Shown one piece after another: positions 36,086 through 44,451 of a stretch of DNA of 64,000 nt. The first letter of the stretch is position 1; the number at the start of each line of letters is the position of its first letter. Below the pieces are notes generated by a model. That model saw only the letters and a program-made list of their open reading frames with translations, had not been told where the DNA came from and did not search any database. Source of the stretch: Phaeobacter sp. 11ANDIMAR09. GTDB taxonomy: Bacteria > Pseudomonadota > Alphaproteobacteria > Rhodobacterales > Rhodobacteraceae. A program made the position numbers and the translations under genes. Where the stretch lies: NCBI RefSeq assembly GCF_001294455.1, contig NZ_LIKT01000001.1, positions 186,001 through 250,000 on the forward strand, given 5' to 3'.

Positions 36086-36738
36086 CCGTCCGTGGCGATC
36101 AACTGCCAGTTTGGATCATCACCACCCATGCTACGGGCAAAAACCCAAACATCTTTTTGACGTTTGATCGCCTTGGCATCACCTTCGACGATTTCGCCTT
36201 CGCGATTGCGCACAACTGAGGTCAGCTCGCCGACAAAACGCATGGTCAGTTCGGCAACGCCGGTGGTTTCATCGAAGATCGCATCCACCACTGCAGTTTC
36301 GCGCACGCCGATGAATTCGGCCTCAATGGTCAGCCCCTGATCTTCACGCTGTGCGACGGCCTCGACAAAGCTGTCAAAGACGTCTTCAGCCAGAAAGCCC
36401 TGAAGATCATCCAACTCGCCGCGCTCAAATCCCATCAGGATCATTTCATAGGCACCGCGGGCACCCTGAACAAATTCCCCGACCTGAAAGGCGGGCTCGA
36501 CCCGCTTCATCGCAGCCAGCGCTTTGGCCTGATCCGATCCTTCTTCGACATAATCGGTGATATCGCGATCTGGCCCGCCCTCGATCACTTCGAGATCGGG
36601 TCCGTTGCTGCGCCTTTGTGCAGGAGCGACAGGAGGTTTTTCAAATCCTTCGCGGGTGCCCAGAACGCTTCTGAGACGCAGGATCAAAAATACCGCAATG
36701 CCGGCCAATACCAAAAGACTAATCAAAGGCGACTCCAT
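36082..36738 (-). CDS. Tim44/TimA-family inner-membrane protein
   Basis: A 218-residue protein with an N-terminal membrane anchor (about 5-22) and a C-terminal Tim44-like domain (about 70-215, from EPAFQVGEFVQGARGAYEMI). It is related to TimA, the bacterial counterpart of the mitochondrial import motor adaptor Tim44. Its partner in bacteria is poorly known. It is first in the timA-mltA-smr operon and divergent from fxsA, the conserved alphaproteobacterial arrangement near secB. Confidence 0.9.
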   Translation of the reverse strand: MESPLISLLVLAGIAVFLILRLRSVLGTREGFEKPPVAPAQRRSNGPDLEVIEGGPDRDITDYVEEGSDQAKALAAMKRVEPAFQVGEFVQGARGAYEMILMGFERGELDDLQGFLAEDVFDSFVEAVAQREDQGLTIEAEFIGVRETAVVDAIFDETTGVAELTMRFVGELTSVVRNREGEIVEGDAKAIKRQKDVWVFARSMGGDDPNWQLIATDG

Positions 36739-36854
36739 AAGAACCTCTCGCTGGATATTCCGTGCCCGGTTTGAAACCTGGGCGTTCTCTCCTTATGTAG
36801 GGGGTCAAGGGTGGCAAGTCTACCGTCCAGCGTATGTTCAGAGGAAACCGCTAA

Positions 36855-37391
36855 ATGTATCTTTTTCTCGCCTTTCTGATGGTGCCTCTTATTGAAATTG
36901 GCCTGTTTATTCAGGTTGGCGGCGCGATCGGCCTCTGGCCGACTTTGGCCATTGTGGTGTTGACTGCTGTGCTGGGCACAACCTTGGTGCGCTCACAGGG
37001 GCGGCTGGCACTGGGACAGATGCGAAATTCGTTTCAGACCCTGTCTGATCCCGCCGAACCCCTGGCACATGGGGCGATGATCCTCTTTGCCGGCGCGCTG
37101 CTGCTGACGCCTGGCTTTTTCACTGATGCCTTTGGCTTTGCCCTGTTGATGCCGCCGGTGCGGATCGCGGTCTATCGCTACATCAGCAAGCGGGTCACGG
37201 TGGCACAGTTCCAGATGGGGTCTGGCACCGTGCATGGATCCGGTATGCCGGGGCAGGGGCAGGGCCAGCCGCGCAGCAGCCACAACGCTCAGCCTCCTCG
37301 TCAGGGCGATATCATTGATGGTGACTTCGAAGAGGTAAGGCCAAGAAAGCCCAATCAAAAGCCTTCTGGTTGGGTCGAAGGTCCAAAATAA
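36855..37391 (+). CDS. fxsA: FxsA family membrane protein
   Basis: A 178-residue FxsA protein with membrane helices at about 2-20, 25-45, 72-92 and 95-110, and a polar Gly/Gln/Pro-rich tail. The start MYLFLAFLMVPLIEIGLFIQVGGAIGLW is characteristic. In E. coli overproduction of FxsA relieves phage T7 exclusion by the F plasmid; its normal role is unknown. secB follows 91 bases later in the same direction. Confidence 0.9.
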   Translation: MYLFLAFLMVPLIEIGLFIQVGGAIGLWPTLAIVVLTAVLGTTLVRSQGRLALGQMRNSFQTLSDPAEPLAHGAMILFAGALLLTPGFFTDAFGFALLMPPVRIAVYRYISKRVTVAQFQMGSGTVHGSGMPGQGQGQPRSSHNAQPPRQGDIIDGDFEEVRPRKPNQKPSGWVEGPK

Positions 37392-37482
37392 CCTGCCGCA
37401 GACTTGCGAGACTTCCTAGCCGTTGAGATACCGGAACCAAGCTGTTAAGCACGGGTCAAACTGATTTTTTAGGAGTATCTCA

Positions 37483-37968
37483 ATGGCCGAAAATGGCGCA
37501 AACGGGGGCGCACAGCAGCCCCAGGTCCAGATGAATATCCTGGGTCAATACATCCGTGACATGTCCTTTGAAAACGTCATGGCCCAAAAAGGCGCCGGTG
37601 GTGAAGTTCAGCCCGACGTCAATGTTTCGGTCAACCTGGATGCCAAGAAACGCTCGGTTGAGAACCAGTATGAGGTCATGACCAAGCTGAACATCGAGTC
37701 CAAAAACAAAGAGGGCGGCGACGTTCTGTTTGTACTGGAACTGGAATATATCGGCGTCTTCAACATCGAAGGTGTTCCAGAAGACCAGCTGCATCCCTTC
37801 TTGCTGATCGAATGCCCACGCATGACCTTCCCCTTCCTGCGTCGCATCGTGTCCGATGTCACCCGTGACGGCGGTTTCCCACCGCTGAACCTCGACAACA
37901 TCGATTTTGTTGCGATCTACCGCAACGAGCTGGCCCGCCGTCAGGCCGAGGCTGTTCCGCAGCAGTAA
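37483..37968 (+). CDS. secB: Protein-export chaperone SecB
   Basis: A 161-residue tetrameric chaperone that keeps preproteins unfolded for SecA. It has the family's core: QYIRDMSFENV, VNLDAKK, FVLELEYIGVFNIEGV and CPRMTFPFLRRIVSDVTRDGGFPPLNLDNIDF. AGGAG precedes the ATG, and a weak promoter pair (TTGAGA at 37423, TAAGCA at 37446) lies upstream. A strong terminator follows. Confidence 0.98.
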   Translation: MAENGANGGAQQPQVQMNILGQYIRDMSFENVMAQKGAGGEVQPDVNVSVNLDAKKRSVENQYEVMTKLNIESKNKEGGDVLFVLELEYIGVFNIEGVPEDQLHPFLLIECPRMTFPFLRRIVSDVTRDGGFPPLNLDNIDFVAIYRNELARRQAEAVPQQ

Positions 37969-37993
37969 TCTGCTCGCGTTTCACAACAAAAGG

Positions 37994-38022
37994 CGCCGCT
38001 GACCTTGGTCGGCGGCGTTTTT
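37994..38022 (+). terminator. terminator of secB
   Basis: An 11-bp stem (37994-38004 with 38007-38017, one G-T pair) and five T residues follow the secB stop by 26 bases. It may also act on the convergent dnaQ transcript. Confidence 0.9.
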
Positions 38023-38044
38023 GTTTGCGGTCATCAGATAGGGT

Positions 38045-38773
38045 TTAGCCCGCTTTGAGGTTCCAGAGCGCCTCTTCGCCCATTTTGGCAACAAAGGCTT
38101 CATGCGCTTCTGCCTCTTGTGCTGTCAGCCGGGACGGCAGCGGGGCAGGACGCGGGGCCGGGCGCCATTCTTCGACAATCTGACCGCCGGAACTGGCGTT
38201 GGTGGAGAGGCCAAAGTCTGGCTGACGCCCGCCAATGAGCTCCAGATAGACATCCGCCAAAATTTCGGAATCGAGCAGAGCGCCGTGCAGGGTCCGATTG
38301 CTGTTGTCGATATGGAACCGACGGCACAGTGCATCCAGCGTCGCGGGCGAGCCGGGAAAGCGCTTGCGCGCCATTGCCAGAGTATCCAGCGCCTGTTCCA
38401 TCGGCAGCGTGCGCAGCCCCATCCGGTCCAGCTCAAAGTTGAGAAACTTCATGTCAAAGCTGGCGTTGTGGATCACCATTCGCGAGTCGCGCACAAAATC
38501 CAGAAAAGCCTGACCAAATTTGGCAAAGACCGGTTTGTCACGCAGGGTGACCTGGCCTTTTTCCGGCTGTTGCGGTGGCTCCAGCAGGTCCGGACCAATC
38601 CCGTGAACGCCAAAAGCCTCCTGCGGCATGCCGCGTTCGGGGTTGATATAGACGTGGAAGGTCTCGCCGGTTGGCATGTGATTGAGCAGCTCAACCGCCC
38701 CGATTTCGACAATGCGGTCGCCCGAAAAGGGATCAAATCCGGTGGTCTCGGTATCGAGAACGATTTCACGCAT
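38045..38773 (-). CDS. dnaQ: DNA polymerase III epsilon subunit (proofreading exonuclease)
   Basis: A 242-residue DEDDh 3'-5' exonuclease. Exo I VLDTETTGFDP, Exo II IHNASFDMKFL and Exo III HGALLDSEILADVYLEL are all present, with a C-terminal tail for polymerase binding. The start at 38773 is set by homology; it overlaps coaE by eight bases and its ribosome site is weak, suggesting coupling. Last gene of the maf-aroE-coaE-dnaQ operon. Confidence 0.96.
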   Translation of the reverse strand: MREIVLDTETTGFDPFSGDRIVEIGAVELLNHMPTGETFHVYINPERGMPQEAFGVHGIGPDLLEPPQQPEKGQVTLRDKPVFAKFGQAFLDFVRDSRMVIHNASFDMKFLNFELDRMGLRTLPMEQALDTLAMARKRFPGSPATLDALCRRFHIDNSNRTLHGALLDSEILADVYLELIGGRQPDFGLSTNASSGGQIVEEWRPAPRPAPLPSRLTAQEAEAHEAFVAKMGEEALWNLKAG

Positions 38774-39359
38774 CTTTTGCTGTCTTTCTGATCTGGTCCA
38801 GGATGGCACGCACCTGAGTTTCTGCGTGGTCCAGAGTATCCGTTTCTATAATGAAATCCGACCGCGCAGATTTTTCGTCGATGGGCATCTGTTTTGCCAG
38901 GATCTGTTCAAACTGCGCTTCACTCATGGTGCCGCGTTCCAGCACCCGGGCGCGCTGGGTCTCGGCATCGACCCGCACGCAGGCCACCGCATCCATTGCC
39001 GCGTCACCACCGGTTTCAAACAACAGCGGAATATCAAAAACCAGAACATCACTTGTCGCCTGATCACGAAAGGCCTGCCTGTCCGCGGCCAGCAAAGGAT
39101 GCACAATTGCTTCGAGCCGGGCAAAGGCGGCGGGATCTTTGGCCAGGATCTGTTTCAGGGCCGCGCGGCTCACCGCGCCGTCAACCACCGCGGTCGGGAA
39201 ATCCTTTTGCATTGGAGCAACTGCTGCGCCACCGACAGCGTACAGCCGGTGCACTGCCGCATCGGCATCCCAGATGGCGCAGCCCATCTGCGCAAACAGG
39301 CCGGCGGTGGTGCTTTTGCCCATGCCAATGGATCCGGTCAGCCCCAGATGAAATGTCAT
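38766..39359 (-). CDS. coaE: Dephospho-CoA kinase
   Basis: A 197-residue P-loop kinase for the last step of coenzyme A synthesis. LTGSIGMGKSTTAGLFA holds Walker A, with WDADAAVH and VFDIPLLFETGG following. It overlaps aroE by four bases and dnaQ by eight. This order next to the origin is conserved across alphaproteobacteria. Confidence 0.96.
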   Translation of the reverse strand: MTFHLGLTGSIGMGKSTTAGLFAQMGCAIWDADAAVHRLYAVGGAAVAPMQKDFPTAVVDGAVSRAALKQILAKDPAAFARLEAIVHPLLAADRQAFRDQATSDVLVFDIPLLFETGGDAAMDAVACVRVDAETQRARVLERGTMSEAQFEQILAKQMPIDEKSARSDFIIETDTLDHAETQVRAILDQIRKTAKDA

Positions 39360-40189
39360 CGCAGCGCAGCCGCGCGTGTTGCGGTATCCACATCGGGGCG
39401 TTGGCCAAACCAGCGTTCAAAACCCGGCACGGCCTGATGCAGCAACATGCCCAACCCATCAACCACGGTGCAGCCAACCTCTTCTGCTGTTTGCAGCAAA
39501 TCCGTCTTGAGCGGTGAATAGATCAGATCGGTGACAACCTTGTCCGGGGTCAGCCCATCCAAAGGCACCCGCAGGCGGGGTTTCCCAACCATGCCAAGTG
39601 AGGTGGTATTGACCACCAGCAAGCCTTCTTCGACGATATTCCCGGCATGGAGCCAGTCCACAACAGTGATGCGCTTGCCAAATTCCTTTTGCAGCTGTTC
39701 AGCTCGGTCGCGGGTCCGGTTGGTCAGCAGGATCTCGGGCACGCCGGCTTCGATCAGTGAGGCTACAACCGCACGGCAGGCGCCACCTGCACCCAGTACA
39801 GCCGCCGGACCATCGCCAGGAACCCAATCCGGCGCGCCCTGTTGCAGATTGGTGATAAACCCATAGCCATCTGTATTGTCTGCCAGAATGGAACCGTCAC
39901 TGCGAAAGATGATGGTATTGGCTGCCCCCATTAGCTTCGCCCGATCAGTCACCTTATCCGCGATCTGCATCACCGCTTCTTTGTGCGGGATGGTGACATT
40001 GACCCCGACGAACCCGGCCTTGGGCAGGGTTCGGATTACGGTCTCCAGGTCGTCAGGTTCCACATGCATGGGGATGTAGTGGCCAGCAATGCCATGGGTC
40101 TTGAGCCAATGCGTTTGCAACTGTGGCGATTTGGAATGCGCGACCGGACAGCCAATCACACCGGCCAGCGGGATTTTCTTGTCACTCAT
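39356..40189 (-). CDS. aroE: Shikimate dehydrogenase (NADP+)
   Basis: A 277-residue AroE that reduces 3-dehydroshikimate in aromatic amino acid synthesis. GCPVAHSKSPQLQ binds substrate, NVTIPHKEAVM holds the catalytic Lys, and GAGGACRAVV and TNRTRDRA form the NADP site. Four-base overlaps on both sides (maf and coaE) show tight operon packing. Confidence 0.97.
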   Translation of the reverse strand: MSDKKIPLAGVIGCPVAHSKSPQLQTHWLKTHGIAGHYIPMHVEPDDLETVIRTLPKAGFVGVNVTIPHKEAVMQIADKVTDRAKLMGAANTIIFRSDGSILADNTDGYGFITNLQQGAPDWVPGDGPAAVLGAGGACRAVVASLIEAGVPEILLTNRTRDRAEQLQKEFGKRITVVDWLHAGNIVEEGLLVVNTTSLGMVGKPRLRVPLDGLTPDKVVTDLIYSPLKTDLLQTAEEVGCTVVDGLGMLLHQAVPGFERWFGQRPDVDTATRAAALR

Positions 40190-40785
40190 TGATCAATTGC
40201 ACCCTGTAGTCCCAAATAGTTGAGCAGTTCCACCAGAGGTAGTCCCAGAACATTAAAGTAACTCCCTTCAATGTTAGAAAACAAGCGCACGCCTTCCTCT
40301 TCCAGCTTATAAGCCCCAACGGCATGTCGAATACTTTGCCAGTTGCGCGTGACATAGGCGGAAAGATAGCCATCCGAGCACTCATGCATCCGCAGCCGCA
40401 CCTGACCGACATGGCGCCAGATCGGCTCGCCGTCACGGTAGATCACTGCGGCGGACAGTAACATGTGTCGTTTTCCGCGCATGGCGCTAAGCTGCGCCAG
40501 AGCTTCCTCTTCGCTTTTTGGCTTGGACAAGAGCCTACCTTCAAAGTCGAGCACTTGATCACAGCCGAGAACCAGCGGCCCTGGGTTTTTCATACTCACT
40601 TTGCGCGCCTTTGCTTCGGCCAGGGCATCAGCGATGTCACGGGGTCCAGCGCCTTCGGCCAGCAAGGCCGCTTTGATCGCCTCTTCATCGACGCGGGCTG
40701 GTTGCACGTCGAAGGGCACGGCGGCCTGACGCAGCAGCTGCGCACGGATTTCGGAACCAGAGGCCAGCAGGATGTGGGCAGACAT
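40186..40785 (-). CDS. maf: Maf-like nucleotide pyrophosphatase
   Basis: A 199-residue Maf-family protein that hydrolyses non-canonical or modified NTPs and is linked to division control. LLASGSEIRAQLL is the N-terminal signature, LGCDQVLDFEGRLLSKP the second. First gene of the maf-aroE-coaE-dnaQ operon, whose promoter must lie in the putative origin region. In many alphaproteobacteria a kinase/phosphorylase regulator gene (RP001 type) sits between the origin and maf; it is absent here. Confidence 0.94.
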   Translation of the reverse strand: MSAHILLASGSEIRAQLLRQAAVPFDVQPARVDEEAIKAALLAEGAGPRDIADALAEAKARKVSMKNPGPLVLGCDQVLDFEGRLLSKPKSEEEALAQLSAMRGKRHMLLSAAVIYRDGEPIWRHVGQVRLRMHECSDGYLSAYVTRNWQSIRHAVGAYKLEEEGVRLFSNIEGSYFNVLGLPLVELLNYLGLQGAIDQ

Positions 40786-40892
40786 GTGGAAAACCCCATG
40801 GAAAAGACGCGCAAGTTTATAGGATGGTTTGTATGGTTTTCAGCGCTTTTGGCAAGTGCACAGGCAAAGTGGAAATTCCAGGAAAGGATCCG

Positions 40893-40960
40893 CTGATTCC
40901 TCCGCCGGGGATTGGGATAACTCGCCAAAGCGGGATATCTGCGATCTCCCTGATTCCTCC
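40893..40960 (+). repeat. 11-bp direct repeat in the putative origin
   Basis: CTGATTCCTCC occurs at 40893-40903 and again at 40950-40960, 57 bases apart start to start. It is not a DnaA or CtrA consensus. Confidence 0.8.
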
Positions 40961-40986
40961 AAAGGATATCCCCAAGGTAATCTAAG

Positions 40987-41001
40987 TTAACAAACCGTTA
41001 A
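40987..41001. promoter_or_regulatory. CtrA-type box in the putative origin
   Basis: TTAACAAACCGTTAA is an exact TTAA-N7-TTAA and also fits the palindromic TTAAC-N5-GTTAA form. An extra half-site TTAACC is at 41023-41028. In Caulobacter CtrA binds such sites to silence the origin. Confidence 0.55.
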
Positions 41002-41197
41002 TTTCCCTTATTTACAAAGGCGTTAACCAAAGTGTCACCAATGTGGCGACTTTGCTGCGGGCTATTCATTCACACTGGGGATAAGCCCGTGAAGGACTGA
41101 ATAATCCACCGAAATTGGCCACACTACAAAAACATCATCCTTTAAATCTTTCTTTATTATTATAAGGGTGAGCCATCGAAGCCTGAGAGAGAGACCG

Positions 41198-41653
41198 ATG
41201 GACCTGACAGACTGGATGTTCACCCTCTACCCATATGCGAAATCGCTGCACATCATGGCTGTGCTCAGTTGGATGGCAGGTTTGTTCTATCTCCCGCGTC
41301 TGTTTGTGTATCACGTGGAGCAGGCAGAGAAGGTTCCTGAAAGCCTCTCGATCTTTGTCACCATGGAATACAAACTGCATCGTTTCATCATGCGTCCTGC
41401 CATGATGGTGAGCTGGGGCGCAGGGCTGTTTATGGTGGCGACGCCTGGTATCGTCGACTGGAGCTATATCTGGCCCTGGACCAAGGGTCTCTCGGTGCTT
41501 GCGATGACATGGTTCCACTACTGGCTCTGGCAGCGTCACAAAGACCTGGAAATGGGTCAGAACCGGCTTAGTGGCAAATACTATCGCATGATGAACGAAG
41601 TCCCGACCCTGCTGATGGTGGTGATCGTGGTCTCGGTGATCTTCAAGTTCTGA
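41198..41653 (+). CDS. hemJ: Protoporphyrinogen IX oxidase HemJ
   Basis: A 151-residue four-helix membrane protein of the HemJ (UPF0093) family, which oxidises protoporphyrinogen IX to protoporphyrin IX. The heme-ligand His is in AKSLHIMAVLSWMAGLFYLPRLF and the conserved Lys in RLSGKYYRMMNEVPTLLM. GAGAGAGA precedes the ATG at 41198; a start ten codons upstream is less likely. It is the first gene right of the putative origin. hemE, often found here in relatives, is missing. Confidence 0.95.
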   Translation: MDLTDWMFTLYPYAKSLHIMAVLSWMAGLFYLPRLFVYHVEQAEKVPESLSIFVTMEYKLHRFIMRPAMMVSWGAGLFMVATPGIVDWSYIWPWTKGLSVLAMTWFHYWLWQRHKDLEMGQNRLSGKYYRMMNEVPTLLMVVIVVSVIFKF

Positions 41654-41718
41654 TGCCTTCGCAACAGCGAGGCCTTGGCTGTGCTTACAGCGCTTCTGAG
41701 AGGGGCAGGAGGGGGTAT

Positions 41719-41747
41719 TTGACTTATCAGGCCTCAGCCCCTATGTA
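41719..41747 (+). promoter_or_regulatory. possible rho promoter
   Basis: TTGACT at 41719-41724 and TATGTA at 41742-41747 with a 17-base spacer, giving a leader of about 85 bases. The -35 is good and the -10 weak. Confidence 0.35.
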
Positions 41748-41840
41748 TGGCGCCCAACAGGCCCGTCCGGGCACTTGTGTTCTCCGAACTTGATAATAGC
41801 AGCACTCCCCAAACCGCCGGGGCAAAAAGGCCATATATTG

Positions 41841-43112
41841 ATGACCGTCGAATCCCTTAATCTTTCTGATCTCAAGGCAAAGAGCCCTAAAAACCTTCTG
41901 GCCATGGCCGAAGAGCTGGAGATCGAAAACGCCTCGACCATGCGTAAGGGCGAGATGATGTTCCAGATCCTGCGTGAACGCGCGGATGAGGGCTGGGAAA
42001 TCGGCGGTGATGGGGTGCTGGAAGTGTTGCAGGATGGATTCGGTTTTCTGCGCTCGCCCGAGGCCAACTATTTGCCTGGCCCGGATGATATCTATGTGTC
42101 GCCTGACATGATCCGCAAACACGCGCTGCGCACCGGTGACACCATCGAAGGCCAGATCAAGGCGCCGCTGGAGGCCGAGCGTTACTTTGCCATGACCAGC
42201 GTCACCAAGATCAACTTTGAAGATCCTGAAAAGGCGCGCCACAAGATTGCCTTTGACAACCTCACGCCGCTCTACCCGGATGAGCGTTTGAAGATGGAAG
42301 TCGAAGATCCAACACTGAAAGACCGCTCTGCCCGGGTTATCGACCTGGTTGCCCCCATCGGCAAAGGTCAGCGTTCGCTGATCGTGGCGCCGCCACGTAC
42401 CGGTAAGACGATGATTTTGCAGAATATTGCAAACTCGATCGAAAAGAATCATCCGGAATGCTACCTGATCGTCCTGCTGATCGACGAACGTCCGGAAGAG
42501 GTCACCGACATGCAACGATCGGTCAAGGGCGAGGTCGTCTCCTCCACCTTTGACGAGCCCGCAACCCGCCACGTTGCCGTGTCCGAAATGGTCATTGAAA
42601 AGGCCAAGCGTTTGGTCGAACATAAGCGAGATGTTGTTATCTTGCTCGATTCGATCACAAGACTTGGTAGAGCCTTCAACACAGTTGTTCCCTCCTCTGG
42701 CAAGGTTCTGACGGGTGGTGTGGATGCAAATGCTCTGCAACGCCCCAAGCGTTTCTTTGGCGCCGCCCGGAATATCGAAGAGGGCGGTTCGCTCACCATT
42801 ATCGCCACCGCACTGATCGATACCGGCAGCCGTATGGATGAGGTTATCTTTGAAGAATTCAAAGGTACCGGTAACTCCGAACTGGTTCTGGATCGCAAAA
42901 TTGCCGACAAACGGGTCTATCCTGCCATTGACATCCTCAAATCCGGCACCCGGAAGGAGGAGCTCTTGGTCGATAAGGGCGATCTGGCCAAGACCTTTGT
43001 GCTGCGCCGTATCCTCAACCCGATGGGCACCACGGATGCTGTTGAATTCCTGCTGGGCAAGTTGAAACAAACCAAATCCAACTCGGATTTCTTTGATTCG
43101 ATGAACACCTAA
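41841..43112 (+). CDS. rho: Transcription termination factor Rho
   Basis: A 423-residue hexameric RNA helicase. The N-terminal domain ([22 protein letters not shown]) and RNA-binding cold-shock fold ([23 protein letters not shown]) lead to the ATPase with Walker [30 protein letters not shown], and the secondary RNA-binding loop. The ATG at 41841 gives the usual length. A 187-base gap after hemJ holds a possible own promoter. Confidence 0.98.
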   Translation: MTVESLNLSDLKAKSPKNLLAMAEELEIENASTMRKGEMMFQILRERADEGWEIGGDGVLEVLQDGFGFLRSPEANYLPGPDDIYVSPDMIRKHALRTGDTIEGQIKAPLEAERYFAMTSVTKINFEDPEKARHKIAFDNLTPLYPDERLKMEVEDPTLKDRSARVIDLVAPIGKGQRSLIVAPPRTGKTMILQNIANSIEKNHPECYLIVLLIDERPEEVTDMQRSVKGEVVSSTFDEPATRHVAVSEMVIEKAKRLVEHKRDVVILLDSITRLGRAFNTVVPSSGKVLTGGVDANALQRPKRFFGAARNIEEGGSLTIIATALIDTGSRMDEVIFEEFKGTGNSELVLDRKIADKRVYPAIDILKSGTRKEELLVDKGDLAKTFVLRRILNPMGTTDAVEFLLGKLKQTKSNSDFFDSMNT

Positions 43113-43144
43113 CCGCCAAGGGCCAATAAAAGAGGACGGCCAAG

Positions 43145-44431
43145 ATGGACACGATCTTTGCATTGGCCTCCGCACAGGGGAAGGCTGGGGTTTCAGTCAT
43201 CCGTATTTCCGGCCCGCTGGCCCTGGATGCAGCCAATCAGATCTGTGACCGGCCCTTGCCCGCAAAGGGACGGGGGCTGCGCTGCCTGTTGGATCTAGAT
43301 GGTGGGCATCTGGATGAAGCCCTGGTTCTTACCTTTGCCGCGCCGGCCAGCTTCACAGGCGAGGACAGTGTTGAGTTTCAAGTTCACGGCAGTACCGCTG
43401 TTGTGTCCGCTGTTCTGGGCCGTTTGACCAAATCACCTGACTTGCGTCTGGCAGAACCAGGAGAGTTCACCCGTCGTGCGTTGGAAAACGGCAAACTGGA
43501 TTTGGCACAGGTCGAAGCCCTGGCAGACCTGATTGATGCCGAGACAGAAGCCCAGCGTAAGCAGGCCCAGGTGGTTCTTGCCGGCGCATTGGGGGACCTG
43601 GCGGAAAGATGGCGGGCTGATCTGATCCGTGCCGCCTCTTTGATCGAGGTGACGATTGACTTCGCAGACGAAGATGTTCCGGTTGATGTCACACCCGAGG
43701 TCACATCGCTGCTAGACAATGTTGCCAGAGATCTGAAGGCGGAAACAGAGGGTGTCAAAATCGCCGAGCGCATTCGCGATGGGTTTGAAGTCGCCATCAT
43801 TGGCGCGCCAAATGTTGGAAAATCTACTCTTCTCAATATGTTATCTGGTCGTGAGGCGGCAATTACCTCCGAATTCGCCGGCACAACCCGCGATGTGATC
43901 GAAGTCCGAATGGATCTCGCCGGCCTGCCTGTGACCCTGTTGGATACCGCTGGTCTGCGAGAGACCGACGATCATGTCGAAGGGATCGGCATCGAGTTAG
44001 CGCGCAAACGGGCAGAACAGGCCGATCTGCGTGTTTTCCTGGTTGAACCCGATGAGGTCCTTGAACTGGAGATGAAGCCCGGGGATATTCGCCTGCGTCC
44101 CAAAGCTGACAGGCGTGAGGATGATACCGGTAGTATTTCTGGAAAAACCGGGCAGGGGATTGATCATCTGGTCTCTCACATCTCGGATGTCTTGAAAGAC
44201 CGCTCGACCCAGGTCGGCATTGCCACGCGCACCCGTCATCGCGAAATGATGCTATCCGCGCTGATTAGCCTGAACGAAGCGCAGACTGTTTTGCAGCGGG
44301 GCGCCGAATTCTACGAAATTGCGGCCGAAGATATTCGCTCTGCCGTCAGGTCTCTGGAAATGCTTGTAGGCCGTGTCGGTGTTGAAAACCTGCTTGATGA
44401 GATCTTCTCAAGTTTTTGTCTTGGAAAATAG
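43145..44431 (+). CDS. mnmE: tRNA modification GTPase MnmE
   Basis: A 428-residue GTPase that with MnmG makes the cmnm5 group on U34 of tRNAs. It starts [23 protein letters not shown], has G1 [13 protein letters not shown]3 DTAGLRE and the C-terminal CLGK that activates formyl-tetrahydrofolate. The G4 base-recognition motif, usually NKAD, reads PKAD here (IRLRPKADR). It lies 32 bases after rho and four before mnmG's first possible start. Confidence 0.96.
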   Translation: MDTIFALASAQGKAGVSVIRISGPLALDAANQICDRPLPAKGRGLRCLLDLDGGHLDEALVLTFAAPASFTGEDSVEFQVHGSTAVVSAVLGRLTKSPDLRLAEPGEFTRRALENGKLDLAQVEALADLIDAETEAQRKQAQVVLAGALGDLAERWRADLIRAASLIEVTIDFADEDVPVDVTPEVTSLLDNVARDLKAETEGVKIAERIRDGFEVAIIGAPNVGKSTLLNMLSGREAAITSEFAGTTRDVIEVRMDLAGLPVTLLDTAGLRETDDHVEGIGIELARKRAEQADLRVFLVEPDEVLELEMKPGDIRLRPKADRREDDTGSISGKTGQGIDHLVSHISDVLKDRSTQVGIATRTRHREMMLSALISLNEAQTVLQRGAEFYEIAAEDIRSAVRSLEMLVGRVGVENLLDEIFSSFCLGK

Positions 44432-44435
44432 GGAG

Positions 44436-44451
44436 TGTTTCACGTGAAACA
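44436..44451. promoter_or_regulatory. parS site 1
   Basis: TGTTTCACGTGAAACA is a perfect 16-bp palindrome identical to the parS consensus bound by ParB. It spans the start region of mnmG, 3.3 kb upstream of parB and about 3.2 kb from the putative origin. Confidence 0.95.

Larger units (their letters stand above)
40786..41197. other. putative chromosomal replication origin (oriC) region
   Basis: A 412-base gap between maf and hemJ, the place of oriC in Caulobacter and other alphaproteobacteria. Genes leave it in both directions. It contains DnaA-box-like 9-mers: TTATCCCCA (minus, 41076-41084, one mismatch to TTATCCACA), TTATCCCAA (minus, 40912-40920), TTGGCCACA (41115-41123) and TAATCCACC (41102-41110). 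A very AT-rich stretch at 41134-41165 could be the unwinding element. It also has a CtrA-type box and an 11-bp direct repeat. No protein gene is credible inside it. Confidence 0.6.

Noticed and set aside
41727-43175. A 482-codon minus-strand open frame opposite rho
   Set aside because: It is a shadow of rho; the plus strand has all Rho motifs and the proper length.
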